A DNA stretch of 7,121 nucleotides, from contig PMCN01000113.1 of assembly GCA_003154135.1 (NCBI GenBank), positions 22,739-29,859 on the forward strand, given 5' to 3'. The notes under the pieces are model-generated. The model ran no database searches, was not told the DNA's origin, and saw nothing but the letters and a program-made list of their open reading frames with translations. Source of the DNA: Acidimicrobiaceae bacterium. Lineage in GTDB: Bacteria > Actinomycetota > Acidimicrobiia > Acidimicrobiales > Ilumatobacteraceae. The position numbers and the translations under genes were made by a program. Positions 1-5,543 of the stretch are shown one piece after another. Position 1 is the first letter of the stretch. Each line of letters begins with the position of its first letter.

Positions 1-133
1 ACTCGGGTGGCCCAGTCCCACTCGGGTGGCGCTGCGGCACTCGGGTCGGGCCTGCACACTCGGGACGCGAGTGCACACTCGGGTGGCGCCGTCGCACTCG
101 GGTGGCGGGCTGGCACTCGGGTCGGGGGGTGAG
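1..133. repeat. Seven-unit 19-bp phased direct-repeat array
   Basis: Units begin at 1, 20, 39, 58, 77, 96 and 115, an exact 19-base period. The first seven bases, ACTCGGG, are identical in all seven units. Base 8 is T in six of seven, base 10 is always G, base 12 is G in six of seven, and the last base is C in six of seven. Bases 13-18 are essentially unrelated between units. The conserved core with its preceding C, CACTCGGGTG, is a near-palindrome (CAC-YCGR-GTG). A 19-base period is not a multiple of three, which argues against a repeated peptide. The array may extend left of the window. It ends just before the -10 box of the first gene, with unit 7 lying where a -35 element would be. Iteron-like protein binding sites are one possible reading, but the function is unknown. 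Confidence 0.85.
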
Positions 134-139
134 GGTGGC

Positions 140-145
140 TACCGT
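140..145 (+). promoter_or_regulatory. Candidate -10 box (TACCGT) of the acyl-CoA synthetase unit
   Basis: TACCGT matches the TAnnnT form of actinobacterial -10 elements. Its last T lies nine bases before the ATG at 154, so transcription would start at or within about two bases of that codon, giving a leaderless or nearly leaderless mRNA. No good Shine-Dalgarno sequence precedes the ATG at normal spacing, which agrees with this. No clear -35 is visible; that position falls in the last unit of the repeat array. This is inferred from pattern and spacing only. Confidence 0.45.
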
Positions 146-153
146 GGGTGGCG

Positions 154-2313
154 ATGAGCACAGACGGTCACACCCTGTCGGAAGCAGCCTCGAAGGCACT
201 GTTGCGCGAGTTCGGGGTGCCGATGGCCCCCGAGCGCGAGGTGCACGATCCGGCGGCCGCGGCGGCCGGCGCGGCAGAGGTGGGCTTCCCGGTCGTGGTG
301 AAGCTGTGCGGCGACGCCATCGCGCACAAGACCGAACGCGGCCTGGTGAAGCTGCGCCTCGCCGACGCGTCCGCCGTGGAGGCCGCCGCCGCCGAGTTGC
401 TGGCGAAGGCAACACCGGCCGACGGTGATGTCTCGCTGCTCGTCGCACCGATGATCGCGGGAAACCGGGAGCTCATCGCCGGAGTGGTGCGCGATCCGCA
501 GTTCGGCGCCAACGTGATGCTCGGCGTGGGTGGCATCCTCGCCGAGGCCGTGGCCGATGTCGTGTTCCGTCCGGTGCCGCTCAGCGACGTCGATGCGCTC
601 GAGATGATCGACCAACTGGCGACGCAGAAGCTGCTCGGCGAGTTCCGCGGCGAGGCCGCCGTCGACCGATCGTCGCTCGCGGCCGTGCTGATGGGGCTGT
701 CGGCGCTGGCGGCGGCACGGGCCGACGTGGTGAGCGTCGACGTCAACCCGCTCATCGTCACGGCACAGGGCGCGCCGGTTGCGGTCGACGCTCTGGTCGA
801 GCTGGGCGAACCGTCGCGGCCCATCTCGGCCGGGCGCGCCCGCCCCACCGACGAGCAGTTCCGCGCCCTGTTCGAACCGCGTGGGGTGCTCGTCACCGGC
901 GCCAGTTCGCACCCCGGCAAGTTCGGCTTCGTCAGCGTCCACAACATCCTCGCCAACGGCTACGCGGGTGCGGTGCACGGCACCAACCTCAGCGGCGAGG
1001 AGGTGCTGGGTGTACGCACCGTGGCCGACATCGAGTCGCTGCCCGAGGGCGAGATCGACCTCGTGTTCGTCTGCACGCCGGCGAGCGCCAACCCCGACCT
1101 GCTGCGCGCCTGCGCGGCGAAAGGTGTGAAGGCTGCGTTCCTCACCAGTGCCGGCTACGGCGAGGCGGGGGAGGAGGGCCGCGCCGCCGAGGATGCGCTG
1201 GTGGCGCTCGCCGACGAGCTGGGGATCCTCCTGGCCGGGCCGAACGGGCAGGGCGTGGTGAGCACGCCTGCGCACCTGTGCGCACAGATCGTCGCCCCGT
1301 ACCCGCCCGCGGGACGCATCGCCGTCGCCAGTCAGAGCGGCAACTTCGTGAGCAGCTTCCTCAACTACGCGCGCCAGACCGGAGTGGGCATCAGCCGCGC
1401 TGTGTCGGCCGGCAACGCCGCCGCCGTCACCCCCGCCGACTACCTCGACTGGTACGCCGACGACGACGCCACTGCGGTCTCGCTCGCCTACGTGGAGGGC
1501 ATCGTCGACGGTCGAGGGCTTCTCGACTGCTTCACGTCGGTCACCGCACGCAAGCCGCTCGTGGTGGTGAAGGGTGGCGCCACTGCGAACGGTGCACGCG
1601 CCGCGGCCAGCCACACCGGTGCCCTGGCCGCCGACGACAAAGTGTTCGACGGCGCCTGCCGCCAGGCCGGCGTCACTCGCGCCGCCACCGTGGAGGAGGC
1701 GTTCGAGGTGGCGGCCACCTTCGCCACGCAGCCCTTGCCGAAGGGGCCGAACACCGTGGTGCTCACCACCGCCGGCGGATGGGGCGTGGTCACCAGCGAT
1801 GCCATCGCCCGCGACGGCCGGCTCACGCTGATGGCCCTGCCCGACGACCTGAGAGCACAGATCGACACCAAGCTGCCGCCGCGCTGGAGCCGCAACAACC
1901 CTGTCGACTGCGTCGGCGGCGAGACCCGCGACACCATCCCCGAGGTGATGGAGATGATCGCCGCCCATCCGTCGGTCGACGCGGTGGTGTACCTGGGTCT
2001 CGGCATCCAGAGCAACCAGGCGCGCATGATGCGAGAGAGCATGTTCTACCCCGACCACGGGCTCGAGCGCATCGTCGCCTATCACGAGCGCCAGGACGAG
2101 CGCTTCGCCGAAGCCGCGGCCGAGCTGTCGCAGCGCTACGGCAAGCCCATCCTCACCGCGACCGAGCTCGCCGTCGCCGATCCCGACAACGCCGGCCCCC
2201 GAGCCGTGCGCGCCACCGGGCGTCTCTGCTACGCCAGCGGCAACCGCGCCGTCACCGCACTCGGCCACCTGTGGCAGTACGCCCAGTACCGGCAGCGCCG
2301 AGGGCTCGACTGA
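154..2313 (+). CDS. Acyl-CoA synthetase (NDP-forming), ATP-grasp domain first
   Basis: This is a 719-residue cytosolic enzyme of the ADP-forming acetyl-CoA synthetase/succinyl-CoA ligase superfamily. Such enzymes interconvert acyl-CoA + ADP + phosphate with acid + CoA + ATP; the acyl substrate cannot be told here. An ATP-grasp part occupies about residues 8-220, with VVKLCGDAIAHK near 48-59, PMIAGNRELI at 99-108 and VDVNPL at 195-200. A Rossmann CoA-binding domain follows at about 235-370 (VLVTGASSHPGKFGF; GPNGQG at 362-367), then the ligase part with SQSGNF at 393-398 and SHTGALA at 486-492. His487 in that last motif is the expected phosphohistidine. The usual single-chain arrangement has CoA-binding and ligase parts first, so this one is permuted. 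There is no GNAT domain, so it is not a Pat-type acetyltransferase. ATG154 is preferred over an in-frame GTG at 148 because 148 sits only three bases from the -10 box. Confidence 0.87.
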   Translation: MSTDGHTLSEAASKALLREFGVPMAPEREVHDPAAAAAGAAEVGFPVVVKLCGDAIAHKTERGLVKLRLADASAVEAAAAELLAKATPADGDVSLLVAPMIAGNRELIAGVVRDPQFGANVMLGVGGILAEAVADVVFRPVPLSDVDALEMIDQLATQKLLGEFRGEAAVDRSSLAAVLMGLSALAAARADVVSVDVNPLIVTAQGAPVAVDALVELGEPSRPISAGRARPTDEQFRALFEPRGVLVTGASSHPGKFGFVSVHNILANGYAGAVHGTNLSGEEVLGVRTVADIESLPEGEIDLVFVCTPASANPDLLRACAAKGVKAAFLTSAGYGEAGEEGRAAEDALVALADELGILLAGPNGQGVVSTPAHLCAQIVAPYPPAGRIAVASQSGNFVSSFLNYARQTGVGISRAVSAGNAAAVTPADYLDWYADDDATAVSLAYVEGIVDGRGLLDCFTSVTARKPLVVVKGGATANGARAAASHTGALAADDKVFDGACRQAGVTRAATVEEAFEVAATFATQPLPKGPNTVVLTTAGGWGVVTSDAIARDGRLTLMALPDDLRAQIDTKLPPRWSRNNPVDCVGGETRDTIPEVMEMIAAHPSVDAVVYLGLGIQSNQARMMRESMFYPDHGLERIVAYHERQDERFAEAAAELSQRYGKPILTATELAVADPDNAGPRAVRATGRLCYASGNRAVTALGHLWQYAQYRQRRGLD

Positions 2314-3783
2314 ATGGCGCGTCGCCGCAACCCGTTCCCGGCGTTGGTGGCCATCGCTCTCGTCCCGGCTGTCGCGCTCGGTGGGTGTTGGCGGTTCGCC
2401 GACGAACGGGCACCGAATGCGGTGTCGGTCCCGGTGTCCACGCACGCGCCGACGACCGACGGGAGCACCCCGGTACAGGTACCGACGTCGCTCGCCACGC
2501 CGTTGCTGTCGGTGCGTCGGTCGCCGGCGGTGCTGTCGCGCGACGTCAACATGGCCGCCTTCCGCACATCGGCCGAGGCGTTCCTGGCGCACATCGACGG
2601 CACGTCGTGCATCTCGATGTCGATCGACGGTCAGCCGGTCGCGTCGAAGAACGCCGACGTCTCGTTGCGACCCGCCAGCAACATGAAGCTGGTCACCGCG
2701 GCCGTCGCGCTCGACGTGCTCGGCCCCGGCTTCACCTACACCACCGAGGTGCGCGGCGCCGCCCAGAACGGCGTGGTGACGGGCGACCTGTACCTGGTGG
2801 GCGGGGGCGACCCGCTGTTGTCGAGCTCGTGGTGGAAGGGCCCGAGCACGAAGTACCCGCCGTTCAACGTGACACCCATCGAGGCCTTGGCCGAACACGT
2901 CAAGGCCGCCGGCATCACGCACATCACCGGTTCGGTCGTGGGCGACGCGAGCCGCTACGACGACGAGTGGTACGCCCCCACGTGGGGCAAGGACGTGCGC
3001 TTCACCGAAGGTGGTCCCATCTCGGCCCTGCTCGCCAACGACTCGCGCGAGGCGGTCGACACCTCGTCGAACGATCCGGTGGTGGGCGCGGCGAAGGTGT
3101 TCACCGAGGCGCTGCAGGCCGCGGGCATCACCGTCGACGGTGCGCCGAAGAAGGGCGTGACCCCCACGAGCACTCCCGTGGCCGCGTCGGTGGTGTCACA
3201 GGCGTTGCCTGCGGTCATCCAGGAGATGCTCACCACCAGCGACAACAACACGGCGGAGATGATGTTGAAGGAGATCGGCCTCGCGGCGAGCGGCAAGGGC
3301 ACGCGCGTCGCCGGCGTGGCGGCGCTGACGGCGACGCTCACCAAGTGGGGCGTGCCGCTCGACGGCGTCACGCTCGTCGACGGCTCGGGCCTGTCCGACG
3401 AGAACCGACTCACCTGCAACGTGCTCCTCACGGTGCTGCAGCGACACTCGCCCCTCGACCCCATCGGCCGTGCGCTGCCCGTGGCGGCGAAGGCGGGCGG
3501 CACGCTGGCCGATGCCTTCAACGGCACACCGTTGGCTGGTCGTCTGCTGGGCAAGACCGGCACGCTCTACAACTACAACGACGGCACCGGCGGCAAGCCG
3601 GCGGCGAAATCGCTGAGCGGCTACCTCCCGCTCGACGGCGGCGGCGCCATCGAGTTCTCGATGCTCCTCAACGGTCCGCAGATCGCCGAGCAGGTGGTGT
3701 ACCGGCCCATCTGGGACGCGTTCGCGAAGGTGCTCGAGAGCTACCCGAGCGGGCCGACCGCAGCGCGACTGGCGCCGCGCTGA
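2314..3783 (+). CDS. dacB: D-alanyl-D-alanine carboxypeptidase/endopeptidase, PBP4 (peptidase S13) type
   Basis: This 489-residue penicillin-binding protein is predicted to trim D-Ala from peptidoglycan stem peptides, and possibly to cleave cross-links, outside the membrane. All three active-site motifs are visible: SNMK at 122-125 with nucleophile Ser122 and Lys125, SDN at 309-311, and KTG at 414-416. A typical DGSGLSDENRLT stretch lies at 356-367. The wide gap between motifs 1 and 2 is characteristic of PBP4, and the length is normal. The N-terminus has a basic start (MARRR), a hydrophobic core at about 9-22 and LGGC at 22-25, a possible lipobox that would anchor the protein at Cys25. A low-complexity Ala/Pro/Thr/Val linker follows. 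The ATG directly follows the upstream TGA, and GAGGG at 2300-2304 gives a nine-base Shine-Dalgarno spacing. Confidence 0.92.
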   Translation: MARRRNPFPALVAIALVPAVALGGCWRFADERAPNAVSVPVSTHAPTTDGSTPVQVPTSLATPLLSVRRSPAVLSRDVNMAAFRTSAEAFLAHIDGTSCISMSIDGQPVASKNADVSLRPASNMKLVTAAVALDVLGPGFTYTTEVRGAAQNGVVTGDLYLVGGGDPLLSSSWWKGPSTKYPPFNVTPIEALAEHVKAAGITHITGSVVGDASRYDDEWYAPTWGKDVRFTEGGPISALLANDSREAVDTSSNDPVVGAAKVFTEALQAAGITVDGAPKKGVTPTSTPVAASVVSQALPAVIQEMLTTSDNNTAEMMLKEIGLAASGKGTRVAGVAALTATLTKWGVPLDGVTLVDGSGLSDENRLTCNVLLTVLQRHSPLDPIGRALPVAAKAGGTLADAFNGTPLAGRLLGKTGTLYNYNDGTGGKPAAKSLSGYLPLDGGGAIEFSMLLNGPQIAEQVVYRPIWDAFAKVLESYPSGPTAARLAPR

Positions 3784-4424
3784 TGACCGTGATGCCGATG
3801 TTCCCGCTGGGCTCGGTGCTGATGCCGGGAGGCCTGCTCACGCTGCACGTCTTCGAACCCCGCTATCGAGCACTCGTGCAGACCTGCCTCGAGTCGGGCG
3901 ACCACGAGTTCGGCGTGGTGCTCATCGACCGCGGCAGCGAGGTGGGCGGCGGTGACGTACGACGAGATGCGGGCACCGTCGCCCGGATGGTCGAGGTGGG
4001 GGAGACGCCGGACGGTCGCTACGCCGTGGTTGCAGTCGGCACCCGACGCATCAAGGTGCTCACGTGGTTGCCCGACGACCCGTACCCACAGGCACTGGTC
4101 GACGAGTGGGCCGACGAGCCCGGCGGGGCCTCGATGGCCGACGACATGGCCGACGACATCGCCGACGTCGTCGAGGAGCTGGCCTCACGGAGCCGACGCG
4201 CCATTGCACTGGCGCTCGAGCTCGGCGACGAGATCGGTGCGCACGACGACGACATCAGCGAGGATCCACTCGTGGCGAGCTACCAGCTCGCCACGCTCGC
4301 CCCGCTCGGCGCGGCTGATCGCTACGACCTGCTCTGCGCCCGAGGAGCGCGAGCGCGGCTCGATGCGTTGGCCCGCCAACTCGACGACGTGGAAGCCGTG
4401 CTGCAGTTCCGTCTCGGCGGTTGA
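3783..4424 (+). CDS. Stand-alone Lon N-terminal (substrate-binding) domain protein
   Basis: This 213-residue cytosolic protein consists of a Lon-type N-terminal domain without the AAA+ ATPase or the Ser-Lys protease. The signature is clear: MFPLGSVLMPGG at residues 6-17 and HVFEPRYR at 22-29, followed by EFGVVLIDRGSEVGGG near 42-57. That block matches the conserved start of Lon and of bacterial single-domain relatives. An acidic stretch with a MADD repeat (118-125) separates it from a helical C-terminal part. The biochemical role of these short proteins is not well established; substrate recognition or chaperone-like binding is plausible. The start codon overlaps the dacB stop by one base (TGATG), implying translational coupling. 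The codon at 3783 is chosen because it gives the shortest leader before the FPLG motif and makes this junction. The gene lies inside a much longer open frame that starts upstream, which can hide its true start. Confidence 0.85.
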   Translation: MTVMPMFPLGSVLMPGGLLTLHVFEPRYRALVQTCLESGDHEFGVVLIDRGSEVGGGDVRRDAGTVARMVEVGETPDGRYAVVAVGTRRIKVLTWLPDDPYPQALVDEWADEPGGASMADDMADDIADVVEELASRSRRAIALALELGDEIGAHDDDISEDPLVASYQLATLAPLGAADRYDLLCARGARARLDALARQLDDVEAVLQFRLGG

Positions 4425-4471
4425 CCGCGTCTCGTCGCGCCCGCCGGTAGGGGAACGGGTCGTCGGCGTGC

Positions 4472-4478
4472 TACACAT
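4472..4478 (+). promoter_or_regulatory. Candidate -10 box (TACACAT) with overlapping palindrome
   Basis: TACACA(T) lies seven to eight bases before GTG4485, the distance expected if transcription starts on that codon and the message is leaderless. The box overlaps a perfect eight-base palindrome, CACATGTG, at 4474-4481, which could be an operator half or chance. There is no Shine-Dalgarno sequence at normal spacing before either in-frame GTG (4479 or 4485). No -35 at normal spacing is visible; TTGACC at 4421-4426 is about 45 bases away and too far. Confidence 0.45.
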
Positions 4479-4484
4479 GTGGCC

Positions 4485-4829
4485 GTGTCCGAGCCGACCC
4501 GCGCCCCTCGAAACGACGACTCCACGGGCCAGATCGGCCAGACGGTGCAGCTCCTCAAGGAGTACGCCATCCAGGAGACGCTCGCGCCGCTGAAGAACGT
4601 GTGGCGCTGGATCGGGTTCGGCATCGCCGGTGCGCTGCTGCTGGGCATCGGCACGGCGTTCCTTGCGCTCGGCGCACTGCGCATGGTGCAGACCGAGTGG
4701 CCGCACGTCTTCCAGGGCCGTTGGATGGAGCTCCTGCCGTACCTCATCGGCCTGGTGTTCTGTCTCATCGTTGCGGCACTCGCGGTGTCGCGGATCAACA
4801 AGCAACCGCTGACGAAGGAGAAGCGCTGA
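4485..4829 (+). CDS. Small two-helix membrane protein, holin-family-like architecture
   Basis: This is a 114-residue integral membrane protein. A polar N-terminus and a short amphipathic stretch (about 15-37, with QTVQLLKEYAIQETLAPLKN) precede two hydrophobic helices at about 43-66 and 82-102. The first has a GxxxG-like pattern (GFGIAGALLLGIG). A short basic tail, NKQPLTKEKR, follows. The layout resembles the actinobacterial 'phage holin family' proteins (Phage_holin_3_6/DUF1469 type), which are mostly chromosomal and not phage lysis genes, but sequence similarity cannot be tested here. There is no phage gene nearby. The start at GTG4485 is chosen because the -10 box places the transcript end there; GTG4479 would add two residues. 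It is first in a three-gene set of small proteins. Confidence 0.75.
   Translation: MSEPTRAPRNDDSTGQIGQTVQLLKEYAIQETLAPLKNVWRWIGFGIAGALLLGIGTAFLALGALRMVQTEWPHVFQGRWMELLPYLIGLVFCLIVAALAVSRINKQPLTKEKR
4815..4820 (+). promoter_or_regulatory. Strong Shine-Dalgarno (AAGGAG) for the 67-aa gene
   Basis: AAGGAG sits ten bases before ATG4831, inside the last codons of the upstream membrane-protein gene. It fixes the start of the following small gene and supports the idea that it is really translated. Confidence 0.7.
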
Positions 4830-4830
4830 C

Positions 4831-5034
4831 ATGGCCCAACGCATCACTCGCGACGATCTGGAGAGCAAGTTCCGCGACGTGCAGGGAGGCCTGCAGGGAA
4901 AGATCAACGACCGCAAGCAGACGCTCATCACCGTGGCCACGGTCGGTGGAGTCGTGCTGCTGCTGCTGTTCTTCGTGCTCGGTCGCCGCTCCGGCAAGAA
5001 GAAGACCACGTTCGTCGAGATCCGGCGGGTGTGA
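4831..5034 (+). CDS. 67-aa single-helix membrane protein with basic C-terminal tail
   Basis: The N-terminal half (residues 1-30) is charged and probably helical (ITRDDLESKFRDVQGGL). One strongly hydrophobic segment follows at about 31-50, containing VVLLLLFFVL, and then a basic segment, GRRSGKKKTT, ending in VEIRRV. By the positive-inside rule the basic tail should be cytoplasmic. The general pattern (helix, membrane segment, Arg/Lys cluster, VEIRRV end) is one I associate with uncharacterised small actinobacterial proteins, but I cannot name a function. It starts one base after the previous stop, behind a strong Shine-Dalgarno sequence, so it is co-transcribed with its neighbour. Confidence 0.78.
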   Translation: MAQRITRDDLESKFRDVQGGLQGKINDRKQTLITVATVGGVVLLLLFFVLGRRSGKKKTTFVEIRRV

Positions 5035-5037
5035 TCG

Positions 5038-5310
5038 GTGGCATCACGTCGCACACCGACGCTGCTGTCGCCCACGGCCCTCCTGCGTCGCAACGCCTTC
5101 CACCGCGGGCTGCTCGGCGGTCATCGCGGCTGGATGGTCGTCGGCGCGATGTTGTGGGCGCCGCGTGTGGCCAAGCGCATGTTCGGCCGCAACGAGGAGA
5201 TCATCGCCGTCGAGAAGCTCACGCCCGGTCAGTTCGTGCGCATCGAGGCGCTCGCCACGCCCTCGCGCCGCGAGAAGAAGCTCGCGAGGAAGGCCGGCGC
5301 GGCCGGTTAG
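5038..5310 (+). CDS. 90-aa uncharacterised protein, weakly hydrophobic middle
   Basis: This small basic protein starts at GTG, three bases after the previous stop, so it probably shares that transcript. A basic N-terminus (ALLRRNAFHRGLLGG at about 14-28) precedes a moderately hydrophobic stretch at about 31-46 (GWMVVGAMLWAPRVAK) that may touch or cross the membrane. A more ordered-looking segment follows, EEIIAVEKLTPGQFVRIEAL at 53-72, and the tail is Lys/Arg/Ala-rich. The VxxLxPGQ..RIEAL part looks like a conserved strand-turn-strand element, which supports a real gene. I do not recognise the family or function. GGCGGG at 5024-5029 could serve as a weak ribosome binding site. Confidence 0.68.
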   Translation: MASRRTPTLLSPTALLRRNAFHRGLLGGHRGWMVVGAMLWAPRVAKRMFGRNEEIIAVEKLTPGQFVRIEALATPSRREKKLARKAGAAG

Positions 5311-5333
5311 CCCGCATCCCCGCCACCATCCGG

Positions 5334-5339
5334 CACACT
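5334..5339 (+). promoter_or_regulatory. Candidate -10 box (CACACT) of the tRNA thiolation unit
   Basis: CACACT ends exactly seven bases before ATG5346, the spacing expected for a leaderless transcript starting on the A of that ATG. It deviates from TAnnnT at its first base. It lies within a perfect 11-base inverted repeat, GCACA-C-TGTGC, at 5333-5343. No Shine-Dalgarno sequence precedes the ATG. Compared with the promoter at 4472, both read TGTG plus three bases and then the start codon, so the two starts share a layout. Confidence 0.4.
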
Positions 5340-5345
5340 GTGCGG

Positions 5346-5543
5346 ATGAAGGTGCTCCTGCGCAACCCCCGCCGAGAGGTCGACATCGACGGCCGGCGCA
5401 GCGTCAACAGCCTCCTGGCCGAGCTCGACCTCCCGCGAGAGTCGCATCTGGTCATCCGCAACGGCACGCTCGTGCCAGGTGACGCCGAGCTCTCCGCCGA
5501 CGACGTGGTGGAGATCCGGCCGGTCATCTCCGGTGGCTGCTGA
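5346..5543 (+). CDS. ttuB: Ubiquitin-like sulfur carrier, TtuB/ThiS/MoaD type, ending Gly-Gly-Cys
   Basis: A 65-residue beta-grasp protein predicted to carry sulfur as a C-terminal thiocarboxylate for the adjacent TtuA-type enzyme. The strand pattern (MKVLLRNPRREVDID at 1-15), a helix with SVNSLLAELDLP at 19-30, VIRNGTLVPG at 36-45 and DDVVEIRPVISGG at 52-64 fit the family. The ISGG ending resembles Thermus TtuB. The odd feature is Cys65 after the double glycine: known carriers of this type are activated on a terminal glycine. Either a peptidase removes the Cys, as JAMM proteases do for some ThiS-like carriers, or the chemistry differs. The assignment to TtuB over ThiS or MoaD rests mainly on the neighbour. 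The stop overlaps the next start by one base (TGATG). The start is placed by the promoter spacing and the MKV strand. Confidence 0.82.
   Translation: MKVLLRNPRREVDIDGRRSVNSLLAELDLPRESHLVIRNGTLVPGDAELSADDVVEIRPVISGGC

Noticed and set aside
1..133. CRISPR array reading of the 19-bp repeats
   Set aside because: The conserved core is about 8-13 bases and the variable part only six, far too short for CRISPR repeats and spacers, and no cas gene is present.
139..2922. 927-codon open frame on the minus strand
   Set aside because: It is antisense to the acyl-CoA synthetase and dacB, which have clear motifs. Its translation is Arg/His/Gly-rich low-complexity sequence, typical of a GC-rich antisense frame.
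1278..3782. Long plus-strand open frame leading into the Lon-domain gene
   Set aside because: Only the part from 3783 has family motifs. The upstream part is Arg/His-rich and overlaps two well-supported genes in another frame.
4425..4471. Terminator or small RNA between the Lon-domain gene and the next unit
   Set aside because: I find no stem of useful length and no T-tract. TTGACC at 4421-4426 is too far from the -10 box to be its -35.
4477..4593. ATG at 4477 as an alternative start before the two-helix protein
   Set aside because: It is in a different frame and reads a Ser/Arg-rich shadow peptide that ends at 4593; the membrane protein frame starts at GTG 4479 or 4485.
4485..4829. Prophage remnant based on the holin-like protein
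   Set aside because: No other phage gene, attachment site or composition change is visible; holin-like families of this type are mostly ordinary chromosomal membrane proteins in actinomycetes.
5292..5310. Hairpin CCGGC-GCG-GCCGG followed by TTAG as a terminator
   Set aside because: The stem is only five strong pairs, lies inside the end of the 90-aa gene and has no T-run after it. It is probably a result of GC-rich codons.
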